IMG/VR virus record: IMGVR_UViG_3300033150_001646
Span: 1 to 45,333 of that record
Direction: 5' to 3' (one strand)
From: a virus
DNA: 45,333 nt
The position numbers and the translations under genes were made by a program. Shown here piece after piece: positions 25,333 to 32,986 of this stretch; position 1 is the first letter of the stretch; every line of letters begins with the position of its first letter. Under the pieces are notes generated by a model. It saw only the letters and a list, made by a program, of their open reading frames with translations. It had not been told where the DNA came from and made no database searches.

Positions 25333-25436
25333 CCGCCATGGAATTTTCGAGCCTTTGTACAAACAATCTCCTTTCTCCTCACCCCACCTCTGCCATGGCG
25401 GGCGGAAATTGTTTTCTTCCACCTATCTTTTTTTCA
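25333..25436. repeat. Interleaved inverted repeats and T-rich end
   Basis: CCGCCATGG (25333-25341) pairs with CCATGGCGG (25393-25401), and AAACAAT (25361-25367) pairs with ATTGTTT (25408-25414). The order A, B, A', B' would give a pseudoknot in RNA. A TATCTTTTTTTC run (25425-25436) follows and could end the membrane-protein transcript. Confidence 0.55.
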
Positions 25437-25442
25437 ATTGTT

Positions 25443-25474
25443 CAATCAATCAATTAATCAACTAATCAATCAAA
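25443..25474. repeat. AATCA tandem repeats upstream of a TATA box
   Basis: Five AATCA units lie in 32 bp. AATCAATCAA occurs exactly twice (25444-25453 and 25464-25473), 20 bp apart, or about two helical turns. The repeats end 10 bp before TATATAAA, where a transcription activator would bind. Confidence 0.6.
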
Positions 25475-25484
25475 TTTGCAAGAG

Positions 25485-25525
25485 TATATAAACACGGTGT
25501 TTTTAAGATTATTATGATTACGATG
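25485..25525 (+). promoter_or_regulatory. Promoter of the methyltransferase/replication operon
   Basis: TATATAAA at 25485-25492, then a periodic tract GATTATTATGATTACGATGG at 25507-25526 that runs into an ATG. Transcripts would have almost no leader. Confidence 0.6.
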
Positions 25526-25582
25526 GAAAATGATGAAAAATTCACATTTATCGAAATGTTCAGCGGAATAGGAGGAATTTGA
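25523..25582 (+). pseudogene. Relic N-terminus of a C5-cytosine DNA methyltransferase
   Basis: The 19-residue frame MENDEKFTFIEMFSGIGGI ends in TGA. F-S-G-I-G-G-I is motif I (AdoMet binding) of C5-cytosine methyltransferases, where R-L-G normally follows. Here TGA stands where AGA (Arg) would fit, and the reading soon stops again. The glycine codons GGA GGA now supply the ribosome binding site of the next gene, so the relic may act as a translated leader peptide. Confidence 0.7.
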
Positions 25583-25584
25583 CT

Positions 25585-26157
25585 TTGGTAAACAAAAATA
25601 TTTCTTTAACTGAAAGAGCAGAATTTTATCATCGAACGTTTCCAAATTATCCTAAACTATTTGTTGATAAAGGATGGCTTATCGGCATCTGGATAATCGG
25701 AAACTTATACAAAAGTAGAAGCAATCTTTATGGCTCTTATCCTTATTCTTATTTGAAAAGAATAAAGTCTTTGTTTCCAGATTGCAGCAAGATACTACAC
25801 TTGTTTTCTGGTTCTGTTTCTGAAGACGATACTTTTGACATAAATCCAAACTTTAATCCAACGTTTGTAGGAGATGCACATGAATTGTCCTCTATTGTAA
25901 ACAAAAAGTACGATTTGATTTTAGCTGACCCACCATACTCAAACGAAGATGCAAAACATTACGGCGTTCCTATGATAAATCGGAATAAGGTTGTCAAAGA
26001 ATGTGTAAAAATTTTAGAAAAAGGCGGTTTTCTGGTTTGGTTAGACCAAGTTTATCCTATGTATAGAAAGACAGAATTAAAGCTAGTTGGAACCATTGGA
26101 GTGATACAAAGCACAAATCATCGAGTTAGAGTTGCTTTCATTTTTAAGAAGATGTAA
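25585..26157 (+). CDS. DPPY-type DNA methyltransferase (putative N6-adenine)
   Basis: 190 aa from the TTG at 25585, nine bases after GGAGG; a TTG at 25579 is too close to that site. An AdoMet motif (LHLFSGSVSEDDTFDIN, near residue 74) and the catalytic DPPY at about 115-118 (LILADPPYSNEDAKHYG) place it among amino-methyltransferases. The target is unknown. The gene is more AT-rich than PolB next door, a sign of transfer, and it follows the remains of a C5 enzyme. It could shield viral DNA from host restriction. Confidence 0.78.
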   Translation: MVNKNISLTERAEFYHRTFPNYPKLFVDKGWLIGIWIIGNLYKSRSNLYGSYPYSYLKRIKSLFPDCSKILHLFSGSVSEDDTFDINPNFNPTFVGDAHELSSIVNKKYDLILADPPYSNEDAKHYGVPMINRNKVVKECVKILEKGGFLVWLDQVYPMYRKTELKLVGTIGVIQSTNHRVRVAFIFKKM

Positions 26158-26175
26158 AAATGGAGGTAGTAAATT

Positions 26176-28371
26176 ATGCCCCTACTTTCAGTCGAAACCG
26201 TAAACACTTCAACATACGGCACGATTCTTGACATTTGGGAAGTTGGTGGCAACCATAGAAGAATCAAGCCGCCTTTCAAGCCTTACATGTACTCTCTAAT
26301 GCAAGACAGAAGAGGAGAAGCTGTAAAAAAGCAGCTTTTAAGCAGTTTGAAATGGCGCACGGTCTGGAAGCTGCAGTTTAAAAACACGCAGTTGTTAGAG
26401 CAAAACCGTTCGCCTTGGACTGTGGAAGACAATTTTCCTTTTAAACAGCGGATAGCAATAGACGTAGGCTACAATTTTTCGAGCAAGTATCCTCGCATGC
26501 TAGCTTGGGACATCGAGACAAAAACGGCTGGAATAAGCCCGAACTGGCGTCGCGACAAAATAATAAGCATTGCAACATGGGGAGACACCAACAACAGCCA
26601 CAAGTTTTTCTATGGAGACACAAAAAACGTCATAGAAGAATTTCTTGCTTTTGTAAAAGAATACAATCCCGACATACTTGCAGACTTTTACGGCAGGTTT
26701 TACGACATTCCATGCTTGCTGGAAAACTGCAAGCAATTGCGTATAAAATGCAGGCTGGGAAGAGACGGCAGCCAGCCGTACATTTTCAAGAAAGAGTTTG
26801 AACGCAGAGGAAAAGGCAGAATAGAGAAAACCGTGCGGATAAACGGGCGCTTGCATTTTGACGTGCAGAAAGAGGTTGACGCTGACTACACGCTGACGCT
26901 GGCTGGACTTAAAAACAGAGGGCTCAAAGAAGTGGCAAGATACTACGGGCTGAACCCTGTGGAAATAGACTACAACAAGATAGCCGAGCTGCCCGTTGAA
27001 GAGTTGCGGAAATACAACCTTTCCGACGCCCGATGCACATATTATATTGCACAAATATACTTCAGAGGCTTATACGAGCTTGCCGACTACCTTCAAATTC
27101 CATTGGACATGATAGTGCAAAGACAGCCAAGCCACATGGGCAATATTGTCATAGGCAGAAGATTCAAACGTTTAGGCATCATAAGCGACGGAGAAAACAA
27201 AAAACGTTTTCCATTCTTCTTCAGAGGGAAAAGAAGCAACGAAGGAGCCATAGTAAAATGCTACGAGACAGGCGTCTTTCACAACATTACACACAAAGAC
27301 TTCAACAGCATGTATGTTAATATAATGCGTACCTTCAACCTGAGTCCTGAAACCGTCACTCTGGTCACGGTGAAAGGCTACACTGGCAGATACAACTTTT
27401 ACGTCCGTAACAAGACAGCCACGATTGAAGTGCCAGACCGCTATCATGGGCAGGTAATATGCCACGTCGACCTTTCAAAGGACGGCGTGTTAAGGCAGGT
27501 TTTAACGGACATTGTGGAACAGCGAAGCAAGCTTAAAAAACTGTGGAAAAAGACGGGAGACAGGCAGTATTGGAGCCGTGAATGGGCTCTTAAAATAGTT
27601 GGCAACTCGCTTTACGGTTACAACATCATGGTGCACAGCCGATACGGCAACGTGCTTGTAGGCATTTTAACAGCCGCCATCGGACGGTATCTTATACAGC
27701 AGGCTATAGAACATGAACAGAAAGCTGGCAACAAAGTTCTTGAGCTTGACACGGACGGTTTCTATTACGTGGGAGACGTTGAATCCAACTTTTCAGCCAG
27801 CCGAATCTTTCCAAGCCAGTTTAAAACTGAATATTTAAGGCAGAGTAAAGAAAAGTACGATGGAATCATCCTTATAGACGAGAAAAGCTACATTCTCAAA
27901 AAAGGCAACAAGCTGGTAAAACATGGCAGCGGAATACTGGGCAGACACATTCCACCCGTAATAGACGTCTTCATAGACGAGCTTGCTTTTGCACTTTTCA
28001 AAAAAGAAAACCCAACCAACATTTTACAGTCATGGAACAAGAAACGTATAGGACAGTTTCCAGTACAGTTTTTTGTTTCCAATGCAACCTTGAGCAAACG
28101 CCCCGACAGCTACAACAAGACAACCATGTACCATAACCTCATAACCAAACTGCGCAAAGCTGGAATAACACCGTTATGGGGCGACAAGATACAGTACGTG
28201 AAAACAGTGAACGGCTACACGCCGACAGCCCTGCTGAAGGACAGCGACAAAATCGACGCTGAATACTACCAGAAGCGAATGTGCGAGATTGCAAGCAGAA
28301 TACTGAAACAGCCGTTCAAACAGTTGAAACCGTTTTTTGAAGGGCAAACGAGACTCGGAGGGATAAAATGA
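26176..28371 (+). CDS. polB: Family B DNA polymerase
   Basis: 731 aa. Exonuclease motifs: Exo I D112/E114 (LAWDIETK), Exo II near D177 (FYGRFYDIPC, without the usual Asn), Exo III Y280/D284 (YNLSD). Polymerase motifs: A (KDFNSMYVNI, 374-383), B (KIVGNSLYGYN, 473-483), C (LDTDGFYY, 524-531) and a KxG-rich strand near 575. It replicates the viral genome with proofreading. The end KQLKPFF resembles a PCNA-binding box with the first Gln missing. GGAGGT lies upstream of the ATG. Confidence 0.93.
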   Translation: MPLLSVETVNTSTYGTILDIWEVGGNHRRIKPPFKPYMYSLMQDRRGEAVKKQLLSSLKWRTVWKLQFKNTQLLEQNRSPWTVEDNFPFKQRIAIDVGYNFSSKYPRMLAWDIETKTAGISPNWRRDKIISIATWGDTNNSHKFFYGDTKNVIEEFLAFVKEYNPDILADFYGRFYDIPCLLENCKQLRIKCRLGRDGSQPYIFKKEFERRGKGRIEKTVRINGRLHFDVQKEVDADYTLTLAGLKNRGLKEVARYYGLNPVEIDYNKIAELPVEELRKYNLSDARCTYYIAQIYFRGLYELADYLQIPLDMIVQRQPSHMGNIVIGRRFKRLGIISDGENKKRFPFFFRGKRSNEGAIVKCYETGVFHNITHKDFNSMYVNIMRTFNLSPETVTLVTVKGYTGRYNFYVRNKTATIEVPDRYHGQVICHVDLSKDGVLRQVLTDIVEQRSKLKKLWKKTGDRQYWSREWALKIVGNSLYGYNIMVHSRYGNVLVGILTAAIGRYLIQQAIEHEQKAGNKVLELDTDGFYYVGDVESNFSASRIFPSQFKTEYLRQSKEKYDGIILIDEKSYILKKGNKLVKHGSGILGRHIPPVIDVFIDELAFALFKKENPTNILQSWNKKRIGQFPVQFFVSNATLSKRPDSYNKTTMYHNLITKLRKAGITPLWGDKIQYVKTVNGYTPTALLKDSDKIDAEYYQKRMCEIASRILKQPFKQLKPFFEGQTRLGGIK

Positions 28372-28805
28372 AAATATATTTTGCCCACCCGTTTGCAACA
28401 GAAGGCTTTTCAGCCAAAGTTGTGTTGTGGTTTTTGCAGAAAGCTTTTCCAGACTGGAAGTTCTGCAACCCGTTTGACAGCCCATTGACACAGCTCTGGT
28501 TTGACTCGCCTGTAAACAAACATAAACAGATAGCCAAGGAAATCGTGGAGAAAGACCTGTCGCTCATCAAAGAAAGCGACGCTGTGCTAGCATATATACC
28601 TGACCTTTTAGCGGAAGACTTTCCTTCCTACGCTATGCTTGGCACAGCAATGGAAATATTCTACGCAAGAAGAGAGCTGCACAAGCCAGTATACGCTTTA
28701 ACACCGTTTCATCATCCTTGGCTTATAGCGTTAGAAGTTAAAACAGCCGCAACAACTGACGAACTGAAAAAAATGTTGAAGGAGGACTACGGAAATGCCG
28801 AATGA
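28368..28805 (+). CDS. Nucleoside 2-deoxyribosyltransferase-like protein
   Basis: 145 aa. It has the family pattern: KIYFAHPF at the start, DLSLIKESDAVLAYIP around D71, and GTAMEIFYARRELHKPVYAL with E96 in the position of the catalytic glutamate. These enzymes cleave or exchange bases on deoxynucleosides. The gene overlaps PolB (ATGA) and the next gene, which appears to be Nmad1-like. The pair suggests nucleotide-pool work, salvage or base modification. No hydroxymethylase or other modifier is seen in the window. Confidence 0.75.
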   Translation: MKIYFAHPFATEGFSAKVVLWFLQKAFPDWKFCNPFDSPLTQLWFDSPVNKHKQIAKEIVEKDLSLIKESDAVLAYIPDLLAEDFPSYAMLGTAMEIFYARRELHKPVYALTPFHHPWLIALEVKTAATTDELKKMLKEDYGNAE

Positions 28806-29142
28806 ACGATTCCACAAGCTTCTAGAAGAAATCGGCAGGCTACACGACATGAAAAACAGCGACTACGCCGAAGACGTCGACCCACTGTCAAACTTCCGTC
28901 TCTGCGAAAAATTTGGAATCCCAGCATGGAAAGGCTGCCTAGTGCGCATGAGCGACAAAATGAGCAGGCTGTTCCAACTGGCAAAAAAAGAAGAAGCAAG
29001 CGTAAAGGAAGAAACAGTTGTGGACACGCTGAAAGACTTGGCAACATACTCGCTAATCTGCGTCCTGCTGTACGAAGAATCTTGCAATCCTACATACGTG
29101 GGAAAAGGAGAATGGCAATGGAAGGATAGGATAATCAAATGA
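28795..29142 (+). CDS. Nmad1/DUF1599-like protein
   Basis: 115 aa. The pattern MKNSDYAEDVDPLSNF, FGIPAWKGCLVRMSDKMSRL, then VVDTLKDLATYSLICVLLYE matches the family known as Nucleotide modification associated domain 1, a MazG-like all-alpha fold. Such proteins are found with DNA base modification genes in phages. It overlaps the deoxyribosyltransferase-like gene by 11 bp, which supports a shared task. The activity is unproven. Confidence 0.7.
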   Translation: MPNERFHKLLEEIGRLHDMKNSDYAEDVDPLSNFRLCEKFGIPAWKGCLVRMSDKMSRLFQLAKKEEASVKEETVVDTLKDLATYSLICVLLYEESCNPTYVGKGEWQWKDRIIK

Positions 29143-29390
29143 AATTCGTGTTTTATGTCAAAGCAAAAACGCCCAACGAACTGCACAGAGTCATCGTAGA
29201 AACGATTGAAACGTGGTTTCCAAAGGAAGACTGGATGCACAATGTTGAGCTGATACAGCAGGTTATCGTGCAAGAAGAAGGAAAAAAACGGAAGAAAGCC
29301 AACGAGCTGTACTTCAAGGTTACGGCTGACATTTACCCAGCATTAAAAAACATGGTGAGAAAATATGGTAGACGTACAGAAAGAACTTGA
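29139..29390 (+). CDS. Small unknown protein
   Basis: 83 aa. It has a strand (MKFVFYVKAKT), a helix (NELHRVIVETIETWFPKED) and a second strand region (IQQVIVQEEGKKRKKANELY, FKVTADI). No family recognised. The start forms an ATGA overlap with the previous gene and its end overlaps the next gene by 26 bp. It is part of the replication operon. Confidence 0.6.
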   Translation: MKFVFYVKAKTPNELHRVIVETIETWFPKEDWMHNVELIQQVIVQEEGKKRKKANELYFKVTADIYPALKNMVRKYGRRTERT

Positions 29391-29781
29391 AAAAGAGCTT
29401 GACAGACTGCGAAAAAAGTGGGGCAGAGGCAAAGAACTCAACGTTGTCTGGATGCCTCCGAAAAACAGCAAGTACAAGACAACAGTAAGCTACGGCAAAA
29501 CCTACGAGCTGTGCGGAGAAGTAGACAAAACCAGCAAAACAATCTACATTTACACCAAAGAATTAGAAGACAGCCTGCACACGTTGCGCCACGAGTTCTT
29601 CGAGTACATTCTTGACATGGAACTCATCAGCGACTACGTGAACATGTACAATTACATGCGGCTTGGTTTTGAAAAAGCGTTCATGGAAAGCGCTTACAGC
29701 CGAAAAGAAGCGTTGATAGAAGCTTTAGTTAAAAGGGAGGAGGAAATCCTTGCAATTGAAAGAAACAGTAAAAACAATTGA
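29365..29781 (+). CDS. Zincin-like protein (HE-x-x-E)
   Basis: 138 aa. The stretch TLRHEFFEYILD has H-E-x-x-E in a helix, as in some minimal zincin metalloproteases of phages and archaea, though the usual second His is Glu or absent. It is preceded by a strand hairpin ending in KTIYIYTKELEDSLHT, the standard edge before a zincin helix. No signal peptide. It could be a protease or a degenerate one. Its end overlaps the small terminase start by 32 bp. Confidence 0.6.
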   Translation: MVDVQKELEKELDRLRKKWGRGKELNVVWMPPKNSKYKTTVSYGKTYELCGEVDKTSKTIYIYTKELEDSLHTLRHEFFEYILDMELISDYVNMYNYMRLGFEKAFMESAYSRKEALIEALVKREEEILAIERNSKNN

Positions 29782-30235
29782 AAACATGCTTAGAAGCATG
29801 CGGGAACAGAAGATCAAGAAACTCATAGACAGTTACACGGCTTACTATCCGCGACTGAAAGAACGTCCTGAACAGTATCTTCTGCTGGAAGAAATGGTTG
29901 AACTCTACGTGCACGTCAAGTACGAACTCTACCCGCTGGTTCAAGAGCTTTTCCACAAGGACATCAAAGAGTACAGGCGGCTTATGAGCCTTCTGATCAA
30001 AGTGCTACAGCAGATTGACCGTGTAATGAGCAAGCTTGGATTCACGTTCACCTCGCAGCCGTACCTGCCAGTGGAAGAAAGGAAAACGTACGATCCGAAG
30101 GCAATACTGCGCATCAAAGAGCAAATCGAAGCCTTCGCAAAGGAAATAGAGAACGGAGCAAGAAGAAGCAGAGAAAACGGGAAAGAAGAAAAGAAAAAAG
30201 AGAAAGCAAAAGCTGTGGCTAGGGAGAAAAAGTGA
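29750..30235 (+). CDS. Probable small terminase
   Basis: 161 aa from a TTG start (GGAGGAGG upstream). It is all-helical, with the P27/TerS-like pattern: YLLLEEMVELYVHVKYELYP, DIKEYRRLMSLLIKVLQQID, VMSKLGFTFTSQPYLPVEER, then a basic Lys/Glu-rich tail (KEEKKKEKAKAVAREKK). Its stop overlaps the large terminase start. In this place and shape it is likely to be the DNA-recognition part of the packaging motor. Confidence 0.62.
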   Translation: MQLKETVKTIENMLRSMREQKIKKLIDSYTAYYPRLKERPEQYLLLEEMVELYVHVKYELYPLVQELFHKDIKEYRRLMSLLIKVLQQIDRVMSKLGFTFTSQPYLPVEERKTYDPKAILRIKEQIEAFAKEIENGARRSRENGKEEKKKEKAKAVAREKK

Positions 30236-31776
30236 AAGGATTCATGCCTATCAGCCAGATAAGACAAATGGTACGCGAAGGCAGACTGGATGTTGAAGAC
30301 CTGATAGAACTGTCGCCTTACAACCCATGTCTTTTCGCCTACACAATGCTGAAGCTGCCGTTCAACCGTTTCAGCAAGGCACAAGAGTACATTCTCGACA
30401 CCTTCTACAACCCTGAAAGAAAATACCGTGAACTGTTGCTATGCTGCGGACGCAAAAGTGGCAAGACAATGTTAAGCGCTGTTATGCTACTCTACGAAGT
30501 CTACAAAATGCTGGTGCTCGTAGAAAACCCGCAGGAACACTACGGAGTTATGCCCAACGAGCGCATCTACTTTATGCTGGTAGGCACCAACAAGGAGCAA
30601 GTGCAAAACGTCAGCTTTGACTATGTGAAAAGCCTTGCAAAAACAAGTCCGTACCTGAGCCGTTTCATCAAGAATGAAACCAGCGACGAACTCGTGTTCG
30701 ACAAAAACCTTGTAGTCCACGTGCAAACATGCAGCAGCAGGGCAGGCAGAGGATACAGCACAATGATGATAATATTCGACGAGATCGCCCATTTCATCGA
30801 CAACCGCGGCAACCTAAGCGGCACAGAAGTCTACTACGCGCTGACGCCGAACCTGAAGCCACTGGCTCCAGACAGCAGAAGCGTGCTGATAAGCAGCCCA
30901 GCAGGCAAACAGGGCATTTTTTGGGAGCTTTTCAGAAGCGGAGACCCCTTGCACGTCATTCAGGAAACACCTGAACACGGAGAAGAGCCTTGGCGGGCAG
31001 TGTTCCAGTATCCCACTTGGAACATGAACCCGAAGCTAGAGTTCAACTGCATAGGATGCCCAAAAGCTGGCACGCAAGAATGCACCATGCTCTGCCCAAG
31101 CTACGAGCTCAGCCTAGAATGGCGAGGCAACCCTGACAAGTTTGAAATGGAATACGGAGCAATGTTCTGCGACGTTGTAGACGCAGCATTGTCGCCAGAC
31201 AAGGTGCGCACGTGCGCCGTCGGCAGGCAGATAGACATGACAATGAAGGACAAGCACACGCCACGAGTGATAAGCCTAGACCCAGCGTTAAGCCACGACA
31301 AGTACGCGCTGGTCATGGGACACTTTGAAGGCGACATGATAATCGTGGACTTGGTGAAATACTGGAAGGGCGACCGCGACCACCCGATCAGAATAAGCGT
31401 GGTTGAAGACTTCATCGAACGGCTAGCCAAACAGTTCAACATAACCCATATCGTAATAGACCAGTACCAGAGCGCCAGCACAGCCCAGCGGCTGCAAGAA
31501 AAAGGCATCCCAGTCACGCTGATAAACGCAACAAGCAACTTCAACAAGATGGCATACGAGTACTTCATAAACCGCATCAACATGGAACGCATCATCATGC
31601 CCCAACACCGCGAGCTAATCAACGAACTCACGTTCCTGCAGCGCAAGCAGGTAGGCAAAAGCGTAAGGTACGAGGCGGCAGTCGGATACAACGACGACAT
31701 TGCAGACGCGCTGGCAAGACTCGTGTACATTCTTGAAACAGAAGGCAAAAAGAAGGTGCATGTAGGATGGGACTAG
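30232..31776 (+). CDS. terL: Large terminase with Cys4 insertion
   Basis: 514 aa. Walker A GRKSGKT (73-79), Walker B IIFDE (180-184), and the RNase H-like nuclease acids D350 (ISLDPAL), D410 (IVIDQYQ) and D488/D489 (YNDDIADAL). It cuts and pumps DNA into the prohead. Between the ATPase and nuclease lies CIGCPKAGTQECTMLC (C273, C276, C284, C288), an apparent zinc or Fe-S site that most terminases lack. A GTG at 30232 or the ATG at 30244 could start it; the GTG overlaps the small terminase stop. Confidence 0.92.
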   Translation: MKGFMPISQIRQMVREGRLDVEDLIELSPYNPCLFAYTMLKLPFNRFSKAQEYILDTFYNPERKYRELLLCCGRKSGKTMLSAVMLLYEVYKMLVLVENPQEHYGVMPNERIYFMLVGTNKEQVQNVSFDYVKSLAKTSPYLSRFIKNETSDELVFDKNLVVHVQTCSSRAGRGYSTMMIIFDEIAHFIDNRGNLSGTEVYYALTPNLKPLAPDSRSVLISSPAGKQGIFWELFRSGDPLHVIQETPEHGEEPWRAVFQYPTWNMNPKLEFNCIGCPKAGTQECTMLCPSYELSLEWRGNPDKFEMEYGAMFCDVVDAALSPDKVRTCAVGRQIDMTMKDKHTPRVISLDPALSHDKYALVMGHFEGDMIIVDLVKYWKGDRDHPIRISVVEDFIERLAKQFNITHIVIDQYQSASTAQRLQEKGIPVTLINATSNFNKMAYEYFINRINMERIIMPQHRELINELTFLQRKQVGKSVRYEAAVGYNDDIADALARLVYILETEGKKKVHVGWD

Positions 31777-32057
31777 AAAACAGGCTTGAACACTGGAAAG
31801 CCAAAGCCTTCTGCTGCCCCAAATGCGGCAACAAAACGTTTTACGTCGACGTAGAAGAAAAAATTCTGCCAACAGGCTACGAGCTTCTCATCAGCAAAAT
31901 AGGCAAGCGTGTAGCGTTCATCTGTTGCAAGTGCGGCAAAAGATGGCTTCCAGAAGACGCCTTAAACCCGCCGAAGCCCAAGAAGAAAAAGAAGCGCAGA
32001 AAGAAAAAAGACGAGCAAGTAGTGTGCACGGGAGGAATTTGCCATGTCAGCCATTAG
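31767..32057 (+). CDS. Zinc-ribbon protein with Lys-rich tail
   Basis: 96 aa. It has C-x2-C (CCPKCGNKTFYVDV) and C-x2-C (CCKCGKRW), a single zinc ribbon, and then a Lys/Arg-rich stretch (PKPKKKKKRRKKKDE) that probably binds nucleic acid. It overlaps the terminase end by 10 bp and the next zinc-finger gene by 14 bp. A role in packaging or DNA binding is inference. Confidence 0.6.
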   Translation: MGLENRLEHWKAKAFCCPKCGNKTFYVDVEEKILPTGYELLISKIGKRVAFICCKCGKRWLPEDALNPPKPKKKKKRRKKKDEQVVCTGGICHVSH

Positions 32058-32313
32058 ACAGTGCCGATACTGTGGCAAACTGTTCATTGCAGACCCGCCG
32101 ATGCTGAGATACTGCAGCGACACGTGCAGACGGCTGGGAAGAAACAGGCTGAACAGAAAGTACAAGAGGCAAAAGAAAAAGATAGCAGACTACAACGACA
32201 TGCTTTCAAACACGGAAATCATCATGGTCAACGGGCAACCACGTGTCAAAGCAGCAGTAATCCTTGAAAAACTGATAGAAAAGGGAAAAGTCAATGCTAA
32301 AAAACGCCCTTAG
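32044..32313 (+). CDS. Small zinc-finger protein
   Basis: 89 aa. N-terminal CRYCGKLF...YCSDTC gives C-x2-C and C-x3-C, a FCS-like zinc finger. A basic helix (RRLGRNRLNRKYKRQKKKI) follows, then an alpha/beta tail (EIIMVNGQPRVKAAVILEKL). Probably binds DNA or RNA. GGAGGA lies upstream of the ATG. Overlaps both neighbours. Confidence 0.6.
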   Translation: MSAIRQCRYCGKLFIADPPMLRYCSDTCRRLGRNRLNRKYKRQKKKIADYNDMLSNTEIIMVNGQPRVKAAVILEKLIEKGKVNAKKRP

Positions 32314-32650
32314 AAAACTCCGCAACATTCTGGAACGCCGCTGGTACGTCAGCTACAAGCGTGTCAGAGCAAAAATCAAGTGGAACCCGCGCAGGCACGT
32401 GTGCGAGTGCTGCGGCGCCAAAGGATGGACAAGCCTGCACCACTGGAAGTACGCCTACTCCAGCGCGGAAGTACGCAAAGACAACACGCTGGCAGTACAC
32501 TACACGACGGAACTGTGCTTTCCATGCCACGAATTAGCCAACGCCATGCGCAAACTGTACGAGGAAGACCCCGAACTACGCATTATAACCAAGTCGAAAA
32601 AGCTTCAGAAACTGAAAGAATTAAGACAAAAAGCATTAAAAGGAGGCTGA
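32294..32650 (+). CDS. HNH endonuclease-like protein
   Basis: 118 aa. The stretch CECCGAKGWTSLHHWKYAYS has a zinc C-x2-C and L-H-H-W, and LCFPCHELANAMRKL supplies the second C-x2-C and a His, the HNH layout. HNH proteins near terminases often help cut packaging concatemers. Basic tail (KSKKLQKLKELRQKALKGG). A homing-type function is less likely since it sits cleanly in the operon. Confidence 0.75.
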   Translation: MLKNALRKLRNILERRWYVSYKRVRAKIKWNPRRHVCECCGAKGWTSLHHWKYAYSSAEVRKDNTLAVHYTTELCFPCHELANAMRKLYEEDPELRIITKSKKLQKLKELRQKALKGG

Positions 32651-32653
32651 AAA

Positions 32654-32983
32654 ATGACGGTTTCAAGCGGAAATTTGAAAAAACTCGTGAAAATCGGTGG
32701 AAAACAATACAAAATCGGCGAATTAACAAACAAGGAGATTCTGTCGCTCATCATAAGCCGAATGGAAGACATTGAAGACATGGTTCGCAGCCTAGACGAC
32801 CGCGAAAGACTACTGCAAAAGCAGATGGCAGTCTTGCAGACTAAACTGGACGATTACAAGCGGGAACAAGAAGAAAAAGAAAAATCAAAACAAAGAAGCA
32901 AAGAAGACTACAAGTGGATAGTGGCAATGGCTGTCACAATACTACTGTCGGTTGCAAGCATGGTTGCAAGCCTTTGGAGGTAA
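32654..32983 (+). CDS. Coiled-coil protein with C-terminal membrane anchor (XhlA-like)
   Basis: 109 aa. A coiled-coil (IISRMEDIEDMVRSLDDRER, then LLQKQMAVLQTKLDDYKREQ) is followed by a single hydrophobic segment at the C-terminus (WIVAMAVTILLSVASMVASL). This tail-anchored layout resembles XhlA-type lysis accessory proteins. It could also tether the replication machinery of the next gene to the membrane. AAGGAGG precedes the ATG. Confidence 0.6.
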   Translation: MTVSSGNLKKLVKIGGKQYKIGELTNKEILSLIISRMEDIEDMVRSLDDRERLLQKQMAVLQTKLDDYKREQEEKEKSKQRSKEDYKWIVAMAVTILLSVASMVASLWR

Positions 32984-32986
32984 AAA

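Noticed and set aside
25580-25594. Readthrough or recoding of the TGA in the methyltransferase relic
   Set aside because: The frame hits TAA three codons later, and the next gene is in another frame with its own well-spaced TTG start.
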